From JBCBKL01 sp038521825 (GTDB lineage Bacteria; Pseudomonadota; Alphaproteobacteria; Rhodobacterales; Rhodobacteraceae): a stretch of DNA of 64,000 nucleotides. Position numbers and translations under genes: made by a program. Every line of letters starts with the position of its first letter. Within the stretch, counting starts at the first letter, position 1. This document shows, piece after piece, positions 55,365 to 64,000 of this stretch. The stretch is taken from contig JBCBKL010000021.1 in NCBI GenBank assembly GCA_038521825.1, positions 1-64,000 of the forward strand, written 5' to 3'. Under the pieces are notes generated by a model, which saw only the letters and a list, made by a program, of their open reading frames with translations, made no database searches and was not told the origin of the DNA.

Positions 55365-55379
55365 TGGGAATTCGTGGGA
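55365..55379 (+). promoter_or_regulatory. Candidate MraZ box, pair of TGGGA repeats
   Basis: TGGGA at 55365-55369 and 55375-55379 are separated by five bases, the spacing of MraZ recognition repeats. It is 20 bp after the mrp stop and far (570 bp) from the mraZ start, so its role is uncertain. Confidence 0.35.
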
Positions 55380-55500
55380 GATGGCCTTCAGTTTGACGAA
55401 TCGAGTCGCCCAGGGGGCGTGCTCACACTCCCGATTTGGCCGTAAAACAGCGAAAGACAGGTCACCCGTTGGCTCTGTTGCCGGGAAAAGGCTCAAATTC

Positions 55501-55515
55501 TGGGAATTCATGGGC
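55501..55515 (+). promoter_or_regulatory. Candidate MraZ box, second pair
   Basis: TGGGAATTCATGGGC repeats the first pair (TGGGAATTCGTGGGA) almost exactly, again with 10-bp periodicity. It lies just before the AT-rich stretch that may hold the mraZ promoter. Confidence 0.4.
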
Positions 55516-55671
55516 CACTGCATCAGGGATTATAGTTCTAGCACATCTAGTGTTCTGAAATAAAGTAGCTACTAAATGAGCGAAGTTGCCCATCGATTAT
55601 CGCTCATCATTAGCCTGCTGTGTGATACGTAGTCTGGCAGAAAGTATTAAATCCCGCAGAAAACAGTTGAT

Positions 55672-55695
55672 TCCCATGTTTTCCCGTGGCATCCC
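55672..55695 (-). promoter_or_regulatory. Candidate MraZ box, triple repeat
   Basis: TCCC at 55672, 55682 and 55692 reads on the minus strand as three GGGA cores exactly 10 bp apart, with another TCCC at 55652 in register. Three 5-bp-spaced TGGGN repeats are the described target of MraZ in E. coli; here they lie about 255 bp before mraZ, in reverse orientation. Confidence 0.5.
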
Positions 55696-55949
55696 TTCTC
55701 CATCAGATGAGAACGAGCCGGGGCGCTAAACGACCCCAAAAAACTTAGCAGGTTTCATACAGGCACCTCGATTTCATCCGACCAGAGATCCGGCGCGCGA
55801 GCGAGCAGACATCCCCCCAGGTGGCGCGCGCGGCTGGACTTCCCCGCAAAGCGGGACGAGGGCGGCGGGTTGATCATTGGCAGCAGATCAACCCGCCGTT
55901 TCCATTTTGGGGGATCGCGCAACGGCGCGGCAAAGAGGGACGGACAGGC

Positions 55950-56453
55950 GTGGCACGCAGGTTCAGAGGCGAGAGCCACCATAAGGTGGATGCGAAGGGC
56001 AGGGTGTCTATCCCGGCCTCGTTTCGCCGTGTGCTCGAAGCCGGTGATCCCAACTGGCGCGACGGCGACAACCCAGAACTGGTTATCGTGTACGGCGACC
56101 ACCGCCGCCGATACCTTGAATGCTATACCATGGCCGCCATCGAAGAGGTGGATGCCAAGATCGACGCCCTCCCGCGCGGCTCGATGGAGCGGAAGATGCT
56201 CCAGCGCCTGTTTCACGGTCAGTCCTTCCCAACATCCGTCGATGAAACGGGCCGTTTGGTCCTTCCGGCAAAGCTGCGGGACAAAATCGACCTCACGGGC
56301 GAGGCGTTTTTTATCGCCGCCGGTGACACGTTCCAGATCTGGAAGCCCGAAACCTACGAAAGCGAAGAGCTGGCCAAGACGGAGGATTGGTTGGACGAAT
56401 TGCCCGACGATTTCGATCCGATGGCCTTCCTCGACCAGCGGCAAGAGGGCTGA
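55950..56453 (+). CDS. mraZ: Transcriptional regulator MraZ
   Basis: DNA-binding regulator of the division and cell-wall cluster, forming rings and binding repeats in its own promoter. It has 167 residues with a GTG start after GAGGGACGG. Two AbrB-like halves, each with the motif: VDAKGRVSIPASFRRVL and VDETGRLVLPAKLRDKI. Typical length is about 150, with a short acidic C-terminal extension (LDELPDDFDPMAFL). Four bases separate its stop from rsmH. Confidence 0.95.
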   Translation: MARRFRGESHHKVDAKGRVSIPASFRRVLEAGDPNWRDGDNPELVIVYGDHRRRYLECYTMAAIEEVDAKIDALPRGSMERKMLQRLFHGQSFPTSVDETGRLVLPAKLRDKIDLTGEAFFIAAGDTFQIWKPETYESEELAKTEDWLDELPDDFDPMAFLDQRQEG

Positions 56454-56457
56454 GCCC

Positions 56458-57450
56458 ATGGCCGCTGCTGCCGCTGCCGTCGATGAACCCCCACATATCC
56501 CCGTCTTGCTACGCCCCCTGCTGGCAGCGATCGCCCCGGTTCAGGGGGTCTGGCTGGATGGTACGTTTGGCGCGGGCGGATACACACGGGCGCTTCTCGA
56601 TGCTGGCGCCGAGCGTGTCATCGCCGTGGACCGCGATCCCGTTGCCTTTGAGATGGCGGCCGGCTGGGCCGATGAATACGGTGACCGGCTGGACATGAAC
56701 CAAAGCGTGTTTTCCCGGATGGACGAGATCGCGACCGGCTTGGACGGCGTCGTTCTCGATCTTGGCGTCAGTTCGATGCAGCTCGATCAGGCCGAGCGCG
56801 GCTTTTCGTTCATGCATGACGGACCGCTCGACATGCGGATGAGCCAGGAGGGCGTTTCAGCCGCCGATGTGGTGAACGAGGCCAGCGAGGCCGATCTCGC
56901 TGATATCATCTTCCTCTACGGTGAGGAGCGTGCGGCGCGGCGTATTGCGAAAGCCATTATGAGAGTGCGCGCGGAGGCACCGTTTGAGACGACATTGCGG
57001 TTGGCCGACGTGGTGTCTGGCTGCCTGCCACGGCAGAAGCCGGGTCAGTCTCATCCGGCGACACGGACCTTTCAGGCCCTGCGCATCTTTGTGAACGATG
57101 AATATGGCGAGCTTTATCGGGGTCTCATGGCGGCCGAACGTGCACTGGCCCCGGGCGGGAAGCTGGCGGTGGTCACCTTTCACTCGGTCGAGGATCGGAT
57201 GGTCAAACGGTTCCTGACCGCCCGTTCCGGCGGAGGAGGGCGCGCCAACCGCTATGCCCCCGAAGCCGAAGAAAAGCCTGCGCAATTCATTCTGCTCAGC
57301 CGCAAGGCCATCGGCCCGGACGATCAGGAACTGGCCGAGAACCCACGCAGCCGGTCGGCCAAACTGCGGGTGGCGCAGCGCACCGACGCGCCCGCCGGAT
57401 CAATTGAACCCAAAGCGCTCGGGATGCCTCAATTCAAGGGAGCTATGTAA
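56458..57450 (+). CDS. rsmH: 16S rRNA m4C1402 methyltransferase
   Basis: Methylates N4 of C1402 in 16S rRNA. It has 330 residues. Motifs: PHIPVLLRPLLAAI, DGTFGAGGYTRALL (SAM loop), VIAVDRDPVAF, LDLGVSSMQLDQAERGFSF, LDMRMSQEG and FHSVEDRMVKRF. The alanine-rich start MAAAAAAVDEPPH is a little unusual. Its stop overlaps the ftsL start. Confidence 0.96.
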   Translation: MAAAAAAVDEPPHIPVLLRPLLAAIAPVQGVWLDGTFGAGGYTRALLDAGAERVIAVDRDPVAFEMAAGWADEYGDRLDMNQSVFSRMDEIATGLDGVVLDLGVSSMQLDQAERGFSFMHDGPLDMRMSQEGVSAADVVNEASEADLADIIFLYGEERAARRIAKAIMRVRAEAPFETTLRLADVVSGCLPRQKPGQSHPATRTFQALRIFVNDEYGELYRGLMAAERALAPGGKLAVVTFHSVEDRMVKRFLTARSGGGGRANRYAPEAEEKPAQFILLSRKAIGPDDQELAENPRSRSAKLRVAQRTDAPAGSIEPKALGMPQFKGAM

Positions 57451-57794
57451 TGCGTACCATTTTGTTTGTTCTGACCACGCTCAGCGTCATCGGTCTTGCC
57501 TTCTGGGCCTATCACGAGAACCACGCAACCCGCGAGGCCTTGAATGAAACCGAACGCCTGCATCATCAGATTCAGACCGCACACACACGTCTTGCTGTTC
57601 TGCGTGCCGAATGGGCCTATCTGAACCGTCCGGACCGTTTGCGCGAACTGGCGGATCTCAATTTTGACCGGCTGGGTCTTTTCCCATTGCATCCCGATCA
57701 GTTTGGCCATGTGTCACAAGTTGCCTTTCCGCCCGATCCCGATCTGTCGATTGTCAACGCGGTCGAAGTCGCCAATCTGGAGGGCGATGAATGA
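57450..57794 (+). CDS. ftsL: Cell division protein FtsL
   Basis: Small bitopic division protein of 114 residues: N-terminal membrane helix (ILFVLTTLSVIGLAFWAY) followed by a periplasmic coiled coil (ETERLHHQIQTAHTRLAVLRAEW, split) and the LNRPDRLRELADLNF end segment typical of alphaproteobacterial FtsL. Overlaps rsmH and ftsI, fixing its start by context. Confidence 0.9.
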   Translation: MRTILFVLTTLSVIGLAFWAYHENHATREALNETERLHHQIQTAHTRLAVLRAEWAYLNRPDRLRELADLNFDRLGLFPLHPDQFGHVSQVAFPPDPDLSIVNAVEVANLEGDE

Positions 57795-59575
57795 TCCGCA
57801 CGCCGCTTCGACCGCTGGCCCGGATCCTGTCGGCCCGTGCGGCCGGACAGAACCCGGACGTGATCGAAAAGGAAAACACGCGCCAGCGGCATGAAGAAAT
57901 GCGTGACCGGCTGCGGCAGCGGGCCGAAGGGCGGCTTTTGGTGCTTGGCATCTTCTTTGTCTGCGCGTTCACAATCGTTGGCGGCCGCATGGCGGTACTT
58001 GCCACGTCAGAGCCGGTCGAGCCCCGCGCCAGCGCGCCCGGTGCTGCGATCAGCGCCGCGCGCGCCGATATCGTCGATCGGCACGGGCGTATTCTGGCGA
58101 CGAACTTCGAAACACATGCGCTTTATGCCCAACCCCCGCTGATGATCGACCCCGAGCGGACTGTAGCGGATCTGGTCAGCATTTTCCCGGATCTCGACGC
58201 GGATCGTCTGCGCAAGGATTTCACCGGCAATCGCAAATTCGTCTGGATCAAGCGCAAGATCAGCCCCGAGCAAATGCAGGCGGTGCACGACATCGGCGAT
58301 CCGGGTCTGCTGTTTGGCCCGCGCGAGATGCGGCTTTATCCCAACGGCAAACTCGCCGCACACGTTCTGGGCGGTGCGTCCTTCGGCAAAGAGGGTGTAA
58401 GCGCCGCCGAAGTTGTTGGGGTGGCGGGCATTGAAAAGTACTTTGACGACCGCCTGCGCGATCCGGCTCTTGCCAATCAGCCGCTTCAATTGTCGCTCGA
58501 TCTGACCGTGCAGGCGGCAGCCGAACGGGTTCTTTACGGCGGGATGCGCCTGATGAACGCCAAGGGGGCGACATCGATTCTGATGGACGTGCATACGGGC
58601 GAGGTCATTTCGGTCGTGAGCCTTCCGAATTTCGACCCGAACGACAGGCCACGCCCGGTCCTGACGGGTGATCAGTCGGACAGCCCGCTGTTCAATCGCT
58701 CGGTGCAGGGCGTCTATGAACTCGGCTCGACCTTCAAGATTTTCACCGCCGCTCATGCGATCGATCTGGGCGTCGTCAATCCGTCCACCGTGATCGATAT
58801 CAAGGGGCCGCTGCGCTGGGGCAAGTTCCGCATCCGCGACTTCCGGAACTACGGTGACGAGCTTTCGGTCGAAGAGATCATCGTCAAATCGTCGAATATC
58901 GGCACCGCGCGGATCGCCCAGATGATCGGAGCGGACCGGCAGCAGGACTTCCTGCGGCAGCTCGGTATGTTCGAGGCTACATCTTTCGAGATCGTTGAGG
59001 CCGCGACGGGCAAGCCGCTCTTGCCGCGCAAATGGTCGGAGCTGTCGGCGATGACGATTTCCTACGGCCACGGTCTCAGCACTTCGCCGATGCATCTTGC
59101 GGCGGGCTATGCCGCCATCGCGAATGGCGGCCACAGGATCGCGCCAACCATCCTGCGGCAAAGGGGGCCCCGGTTGGGGCATCGGGTCATGAGCGAAAGC
59201 GCCGCGCGGGCCGCGCGATTGATGCTGCGCAAGGTGGTCCGGGAAGGGACGGCCAGTATGGGCGACGTTGCGGGTTATGCCGTCGGTGGCAAGACGGGCA
59301 CCGCAGACAAACCCAAACCGCGCGGCGGGTATTACGAGGAAAAGGTGATCGCGACCTTCGCCACCATGTTCCCGGCCCACGATCCGAAATATGTGCTGGT
59401 CGTCACGCTGGACGAGCCGGTCGAGACCAGCGGCGAAGAACCGCGGCGCACTGCGGGCTGGACCGCCGTGCCCGTCGCGGCCGAGATGATCACCCGCATT
59501 GCACCCCTTCTGGGCTTGCGGCCTGACGTTGAACCCCGTGTCTTGATTGATATACAACTGACGAGCAGCCAATAA
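57791..59575 (+). CDS. ftsI: Septal peptidoglycan transpeptidase FtsI (PBP3)
   Basis: Class B penicillin-binding protein that cross-links septal peptidoglycan, 594 residues. Cytoplasmic N-terminus, one membrane helix (LVLGIFFVCAFTIVGGRMAVL), dimerisation domain with SAARADIVDRHGRILATNFE (split) and the catalytic serine in GSTFKIFTAAH (SxxK), SSN in VKSSNIGTARIA and VGGKTGTADKPK. Part of the FtsWIQLB complex; its gene overlaps ftsL by ATGA. Confidence 0.96.
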   Translation: MIRTPLRPLARILSARAAGQNPDVIEKENTRQRHEEMRDRLRQRAEGRLLVLGIFFVCAFTIVGGRMAVLATSEPVEPRASAPGAAISAARADIVDRHGRILATNFETHALYAQPPLMIDPERTVADLVSIFPDLDADRLRKDFTGNRKFVWIKRKISPEQMQAVHDIGDPGLLFGPREMRLYPNGKLAAHVLGGASFGKEGVSAAEVVGVAGIEKYFDDRLRDPALANQPLQLSLDLTVQAAAERVLYGGMRLMNAKGATSILMDVHTGEVISVVSLPNFDPNDRPRPVLTGDQSDSPLFNRSVQGVYELGSTFKIFTAAHAIDLGVVNPSTVIDIKGPLRWGKFRIRDFRNYGDELSVEEIIVKSSNIGTARIAQMIGADRQQDFLRQLGMFEATSFEIVEAATGKPLLPRKWSELSAMTISYGHGLSTSPMHLAAGYAAIANGGHRIAPTILRQRGPRLGHRVMSESAARAARLMLRKVVREGTASMGDVAGYAVGGKTGTADKPKPRGGYYEEKVIATFATMFPAHDPKYVLVVTLDEPVETSGEEPRRTAGWTAVPVAAEMITRIAPLLGLRPDVEPRVLIDIQLTSSQ

Positions 59576-59592
59576 GGCAGAAAATCACCGAC

Positions 59593-61074
59593 ATGCCCCC
59601 TCGAAACATCCCTCTTTCGGCGCTTGGCTTGACCGCAAGAGGCGGTGCGAACCCCGTGATCACCGGGCTCGCGGTGGACAGTCGCCGGGTCAAGCCGGGA
59701 TACCTCTTTGCGGCGATGCCGGGCAGCCGGATGCATGGGGCCGAGTTCATCGAATTCGCGCTGCGGATGGACGCAGCGGCGGTGCTGACCGATCCCGATG
59801 GGGCGGCCATGGCGGGGGATGTCCTGGCAGGTTCAAAGGTCGCCATCGTCGTCACCGACGCGCCGCGCGAGGCGCTCAGCCGGGCGGCTGCGCTTTGGTA
59901 CGGCGCCCAGCCCGAAACGATGGTCGCGGTCACCGGAACAAACGGTAAGACCTCCGTCGCTTCCTTCGTCCAACAAATCTGGTCGGCGCTTGGTCACCCG
60001 GCCGTCAATCTGGGCACCAACGGGGTCGAGGGCGACTGGAACGCACCACTGGCTCATACCACGCCGGAACCGATCACGCTGCATCGCGTGCTGGCCGAAG
60101 CCAAAGCCGTCGGTATCACCCATGCCGCGATGGAGGCGTCCTCCCATGGTCTTGATCAGCGCAGGCTCGACGGGGTGATGCTCAAGGCCGCCGGTTTTAC
60201 CAATTTCTCGCAGGATCATCTGGATTATCACGAAAGCTTCGACGCCTATTTCGATGCCAAGGCCGGCCTGTTCGCCCGTGTTCTGTCAGAGGATGGAACA
60301 GCGGTTATCAACATCGACGACCCAAGGGGCGTCGACATGATGGCCATGGCCAAGGCGCGGGGCCAAAGCATCATCACGGTCGGGCGGGATAGCGGAGATT
60401 TGCGCCTCAGCGGACAGCGCTTCGATGCAACGGGCCAGGACATCCGGTTGACCTATCAGGCCAAGACGGCGCAGGTACGTCTGGCGCTGATCGGGGGCTT
60501 TCAGGCCGAGAACGTGATGGTCGCCGCTGGATTGGTCATTGCCTGCGGCGGTACCTTTTCCGACGTGGTCGAGGTGTTGCCGGGGCTTGAGACCGTGCGT
60601 GGCCGCATGCAACTGGCCGCCCGGCGCAGCAACGGCGGATCGGTCTTTGTGGATTACGCCCACACCCCGGATGCGGTCCGGACCGCGTTAAAGGCTTTGC
60701 GGCCCCACGTGATGGGCCGCCTGATCGTGGTTTTGGGGGCAGGCGGGGATCGTGACCGGGGCAAACGCCCCCTCATGGGGGCTGCGGCTGGCGAAAATGC
60801 CGATGTGGTATTTGTCACCGACGACAATCCGCGCAGCGAAGACCCGGCAACCATCCGGGCCGCCGTGATGGAAGGCGCGCCGCAGGCGACCGAGGTCGGG
60901 GACCGCGCCGAGGCGATCCTGCGCGCGGTTGATGCGCTCGAGACGGGCGACGCCCTGCTCATCGCGGGCAAGGGACACGAAACCGGGCAGGTTGTGGGCG
61001 ATGCCATCCTGCCGTTCGATGATACAGAGCAGGCCAGCGTGGCCGTCGCCGCGCTTGAGGGGCGGCTCGCATGA
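59593..61074 (+). CDS. murE: UDP-MurNAc-tripeptide synthetase
   Basis: Adds the third residue to the peptidoglycan stem peptide. It has 493 residues. Motifs: GLAVDSRRVKPGYLFAAMPG, ATP loop VTGTNGKTSVASF, AAMEASSHGLDQRRLDGV-like, VFVDYAHTPDAVRTAL and VTDDNPRSEDP. The DNPR motif is that of meso-diaminopimelate-adding enzymes, matching Gram-negative murein. Overlaps murF by four bases. Confidence 0.96.
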   Translation: MPPRNIPLSALGLTARGGANPVITGLAVDSRRVKPGYLFAAMPGSRMHGAEFIEFALRMDAAAVLTDPDGAAMAGDVLAGSKVAIVVTDAPREALSRAAALWYGAQPETMVAVTGTNGKTSVASFVQQIWSALGHPAVNLGTNGVEGDWNAPLAHTTPEPITLHRVLAEAKAVGITHAAMEASSHGLDQRRLDGVMLKAAGFTNFSQDHLDYHESFDAYFDAKAGLFARVLSEDGTAVINIDDPRGVDMMAMAKARGQSIITVGRDSGDLRLSGQRFDATGQDIRLTYQAKTAQVRLALIGGFQAENVMVAAGLVIACGGTFSDVVEVLPGLETVRGRMQLAARRSNGGSVFVDYAHTPDAVRTALKALRPHVMGRLIVVLGAGGDRDRGKRPLMGAAAGENADVVFVTDDNPRSEDPATIRAAVMEGAPQATEVGDRAEAILRAVDALETGDALLIAGKGHETGQVVGDAILPFDDTEQASVAVAALEGRLA

Positions 61075-62516
61075 CGCTCTGGACCGCAGAAGAGGCTGCG
61101 CGGGCAACCGGCGGGACGGCGACAGGTAACTGGGCCGCGACCGGCGTCTCGATCGATACCCGGACGTTGCAGGCGGGTGATGTGTTCGTCGCGCTGAAGG
61201 CCGCGCGGGACGGCCACGATTTTGTGGCGCAGGCGTTTGAAAAGGGGGCTGCTGCCGCGCTGGTGACCCATCGACCGGACGATGTGGCCGATGATGCGCC
61301 ATTGCTGATTGTCGACGACGTGCAGACCGGGCTCGAAGCCTTGGGACGGGCTGCGCGGGCCAGAACCGCAGCGAAGGTCGTGGCCATCACCGGTAGCGTG
61401 GGCAAGACATCGACCAAAGAGATGCTGCGTGCAATTCTGGCCGATCAGGGCCGAACCCATGCGAGTGTGGCAAGTTACAACAACCACTGGGGCGTGCCCC
61501 TTACCCTGGCCCGGATGCCGCGTGACACCGAATTTGCGGTGATCGAGATCGGCATGAACCACCCCGGCGAGATCGCGCCGCTTGCGCGCCTTGCCCGGCC
61601 CCATGTCGTGCTTGTGACAACCGTCGCCTCAGCCCACCTGGCAGCCTTTGATGACGTCGCCGGTATTGCTGTCGAAAAGGCATCGATCATGGAGGGGCTG
61701 GAGCCTGATGGCATCGGTGTGCTCAACGCCGATTGCGATACGGCTGACATCCTCACAGGTACGGCGCAAGAGCTTGGGGTTCGATACATCACATTCGGGC
61801 TGGATGAGGCTGACTTCAAAGCTTCCGCGGTCACGTTTAAACGCGACGCCACCATTGTGGAGGCCGCGGCGCAGGAAATACCGCTGCTTTACAAGGTGTC
61901 TGCGGCGGGGCGGCACTTCGCGATCAATGGTCTGGGGGCGCTGGCGGCAGCGTCCGCTCTGGGCGCCGATCTCGCGCTGGCTGCTCAAAGCCTGGGACGC
62001 TGGCGGCCTGTCGATGGGCGCGGGGTGCGCGAGGTTATCGTGCTTGACCCGCTCGAACCCGCATTTTCCCTCGAGTTGATCGACGACAGTTACAACGCAA
62101 ATCCTACGTCCATGGCCGCCGCCCTCGATGTGCTCGCCGCGGCGGATGTGGTCAACGATGTCGGTCGTGTGAGCAAGGGGCGGCGCATCGCTTTTCTGGG
62201 TGATATGAAAGAGTTGGGCGGTGAAGCTGATAAAATGCACGAAGCGTTGTCCAGCCTGCCTGCGATCCAGTCCATCGACCGGGTGCATTGCATAGGCCGC
62301 CATATGCGCGCCCTCTACGATGCCCTGCCGGACCATCGGCGGGGGGTGTGGACAGAAACAGCCGAAGAGATGGCGCCCCGCGTGGCCTCCCGTCTCGACA
62401 GCGGTGACGTGGTACTGGCCAAGGGATCGCTGTCGATGCGCCTTGCCGTCATCGTTGACGCCATCCGAAAAATGGGTCATCCGCTCGGCCCCGAAGAACA
62501 ACAAGAACAGAATTAG
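61071..62516 (+). CDS. murF: UDP-MurNAc-pentapeptide synthetase
   Basis: Adds D-Ala-D-Ala to complete the stem peptide. It has 481 residues. Motifs: GVSIDTRTLQAGDVFVALK, ITGSVGKTSTKEMLRAIL (ATP loop), NNHWGVPLTLARMP, EIGMNHPGEI, DSYNANPTSMAAALDVL and GDMKELGGEADKMHE. Same operon as murE and mraY. Confidence 0.96.
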   Translation: MTLWTAEEAARATGGTATGNWAATGVSIDTRTLQAGDVFVALKAARDGHDFVAQAFEKGAAAALVTHRPDDVADDAPLLIVDDVQTGLEALGRAARARTAAKVVAITGSVGKTSTKEMLRAILADQGRTHASVASYNNHWGVPLTLARMPRDTEFAVIEIGMNHPGEIAPLARLARPHVVLVTTVASAHLAAFDDVAGIAVEKASIMEGLEPDGIGVLNADCDTADILTGTAQELGVRYITFGLDEADFKASAVTFKRDATIVEAAAQEIPLLYKVSAAGRHFAINGLGALAAASALGADLALAAQSLGRWRPVDGRGVREVIVLDPLEPAFSLELIDDSYNANPTSMAAALDVLAAADVVNDVGRVSKGRRIAFLGDMKELGGEADKMHEALSSLPAIQSIDRVHCIGRHMRALYDALPDHRRGVWTETAEEMAPRVASRLDSGDVVLAKGSLSMRLAVIVDAIRKMGHPLGPEEQQEQN

Positions 62517-62527
62517 AGGCCGGTCAG

Positions 62528-63610
<1,083 letters not shown>

Positions 63611-64000
63611 CGGGCGTCCTGCAAAGCAGGGCGACCAGTGCGTGGCAGGCTCGTTTGCAAAGCAAAAGATGCCCAGAGCGGCACCCGGAAGCAGTAGCGC
63701 GCCCCCCGTCTCAAAAACGATGAGAACAGCACCCGGCAGCAGCAACACTGCCGCGCAGCGTCGGGCCGCGGTGCGGCGATCAAACGGTCGTTCTATGGCA
63801 CTTTATGGCTAGCATTTGCCTGCGCGGTTCAAGCGATGAGCAAACCCCAAACAATCGCCGTGCCGAGGGGGCGGCCCGGCGATGCGCGGCGGCGCGATGC
63901 GCCTTGATTCCGCGCACTTGACCTACTCTCCACCTCCCTCCCGGCGGCAACGCCCTAGGCGCATTCCTCATCTCTTGGCACATCGCGCAAAACGGGTATT
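63611..64000. other. Region after mraY without a recognisable gene
   Basis: The last 390 bp hold no family I can identify. A pair of imperfect repeats is visible: GCACCCGGAAGCAGTAGC near 63680 and GCACCCGGCAGCAGCAAC near 63731. Read on the minus strand they encode LLLPGA twice, but that frame runs without a stop into mraY antisense and is probably not real. murD may begin just beyond the window. Confidence 0.5.

Larger units (their letters stand above)
55345..55949. other. Control region upstream of the division/cell-wall cluster
   Basis: About 600 bp without a convincing gene. It is AT-richer from 55.54 to 55.66 kb and contains three groups of 10-bp-spaced TGGGA-type repeats (listed separately). 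The promoters of mraZ should be here. A GC-rich stretch just before mraZ (55.79-55.93 kb) includes GGCGCGCGAGC and GTGGCGCGCGCGGC. Confidence 0.6.

Noticed and set aside
58007..59572. 521-codon open frame antisense to ftsI
   Set aside because: High-GC antisense shadow; composition is His/Arg/Gly-rich, no family motif, and it lies wholly within a well-supported gene.

Overview
The window looks like chromosomal DNA of an alphaproteobacterium of the Rhodobacteraceae (Roseobacter group). The evidence is high GC, a Pcs-type phosphatidylcholine synthase, VPLPA-CTERM exported proteins, a DUF1127 gene followed by CCUCCUCCC-loop ('cuckoo'/CcsR-type) RNA hairpins, small Rhodobacterales families (DUF2842, DUF2065, DUF484) and an alphaproteobacterial mraZ-rsmH-ftsL-ftsI-murE-murF-mraY cluster. 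Most of it is housekeeping sequence. The accessory interest lies at 1.7-12.6 kb, 41.4-45.7 kb and 53.5-55.9 kb.

Region 1 (0.2-10.7 kb): a photolyase/cryptochrome gene, then a minus-strand block devoted to PQQ-dependent alcohol oxidation. In transcription order it holds a periplasmic PQQ alcohol dehydrogenase with the Asp-Tyr-Asp signature of lanthanide enzymes, a NarL-type response regulator, a FIST-domain sensor (NosP-like), a PAS hybrid histidine kinase (NahK/ErcS'-like), and pqqA-B-C-D-E. The dehydrogenase and regulators are intact, and so is the pqqA precursor peptide. pqqB, pqqC and pqqE are broken by frameshifts, deletions and four TGG-to-TGA nonsense changes, and pqqD has lost its stop. 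Unless another pqq cluster exists, the enzyme depends on external PQQ.

Region 2 (11.1-14.8 kb): two tandem paralogous VPLPA-CTERM genes. Each is followed by a convergent pyrG end, the first a decayed 3' fragment and the second the complete CTP synthase. This records an old segmental duplication.

Region 3 (14.9-41.1 kb): a cobalt-type nitrile hydratase operon (alpha, beta, accessory), purA, a very acidic 724-residue protein of unknown function, thiN, a DMT exporter, sdaA, rpiA-gor, hflK-hflC-DUF2065-Deg protease, a 2Fe-2S ferredoxin, an MGMT, a GreA-like protein, pcs, a P460-type cytochrome, DUF484-xerC, fsa/priA, a VWA protein, tRNA-Gly(GCC), and MAPEG and VOC proteins.

Region 4 (41.4-45.7 kb): four unfamiliar small or secreted genes on the plus strand, convergent with a PepSY protein / OmpR-type regulator / histidine kinase operon.

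Region 5 (45.8-64 kb): pyruvate carboxylase, an FMN alpha-hydroxyacid dehydrogenase, UvrD/PcrA helicase, the DUF1127 gene with its four-hairpin anti-Shine-Dalgarno-like RNA array, mrp, a roughly 600-bp control region with 10-bp-spaced TGGGA repeats (candidate MraZ boxes), and the start of the division/cell-wall cluster through mraY. No murD follows mraY inside the window.
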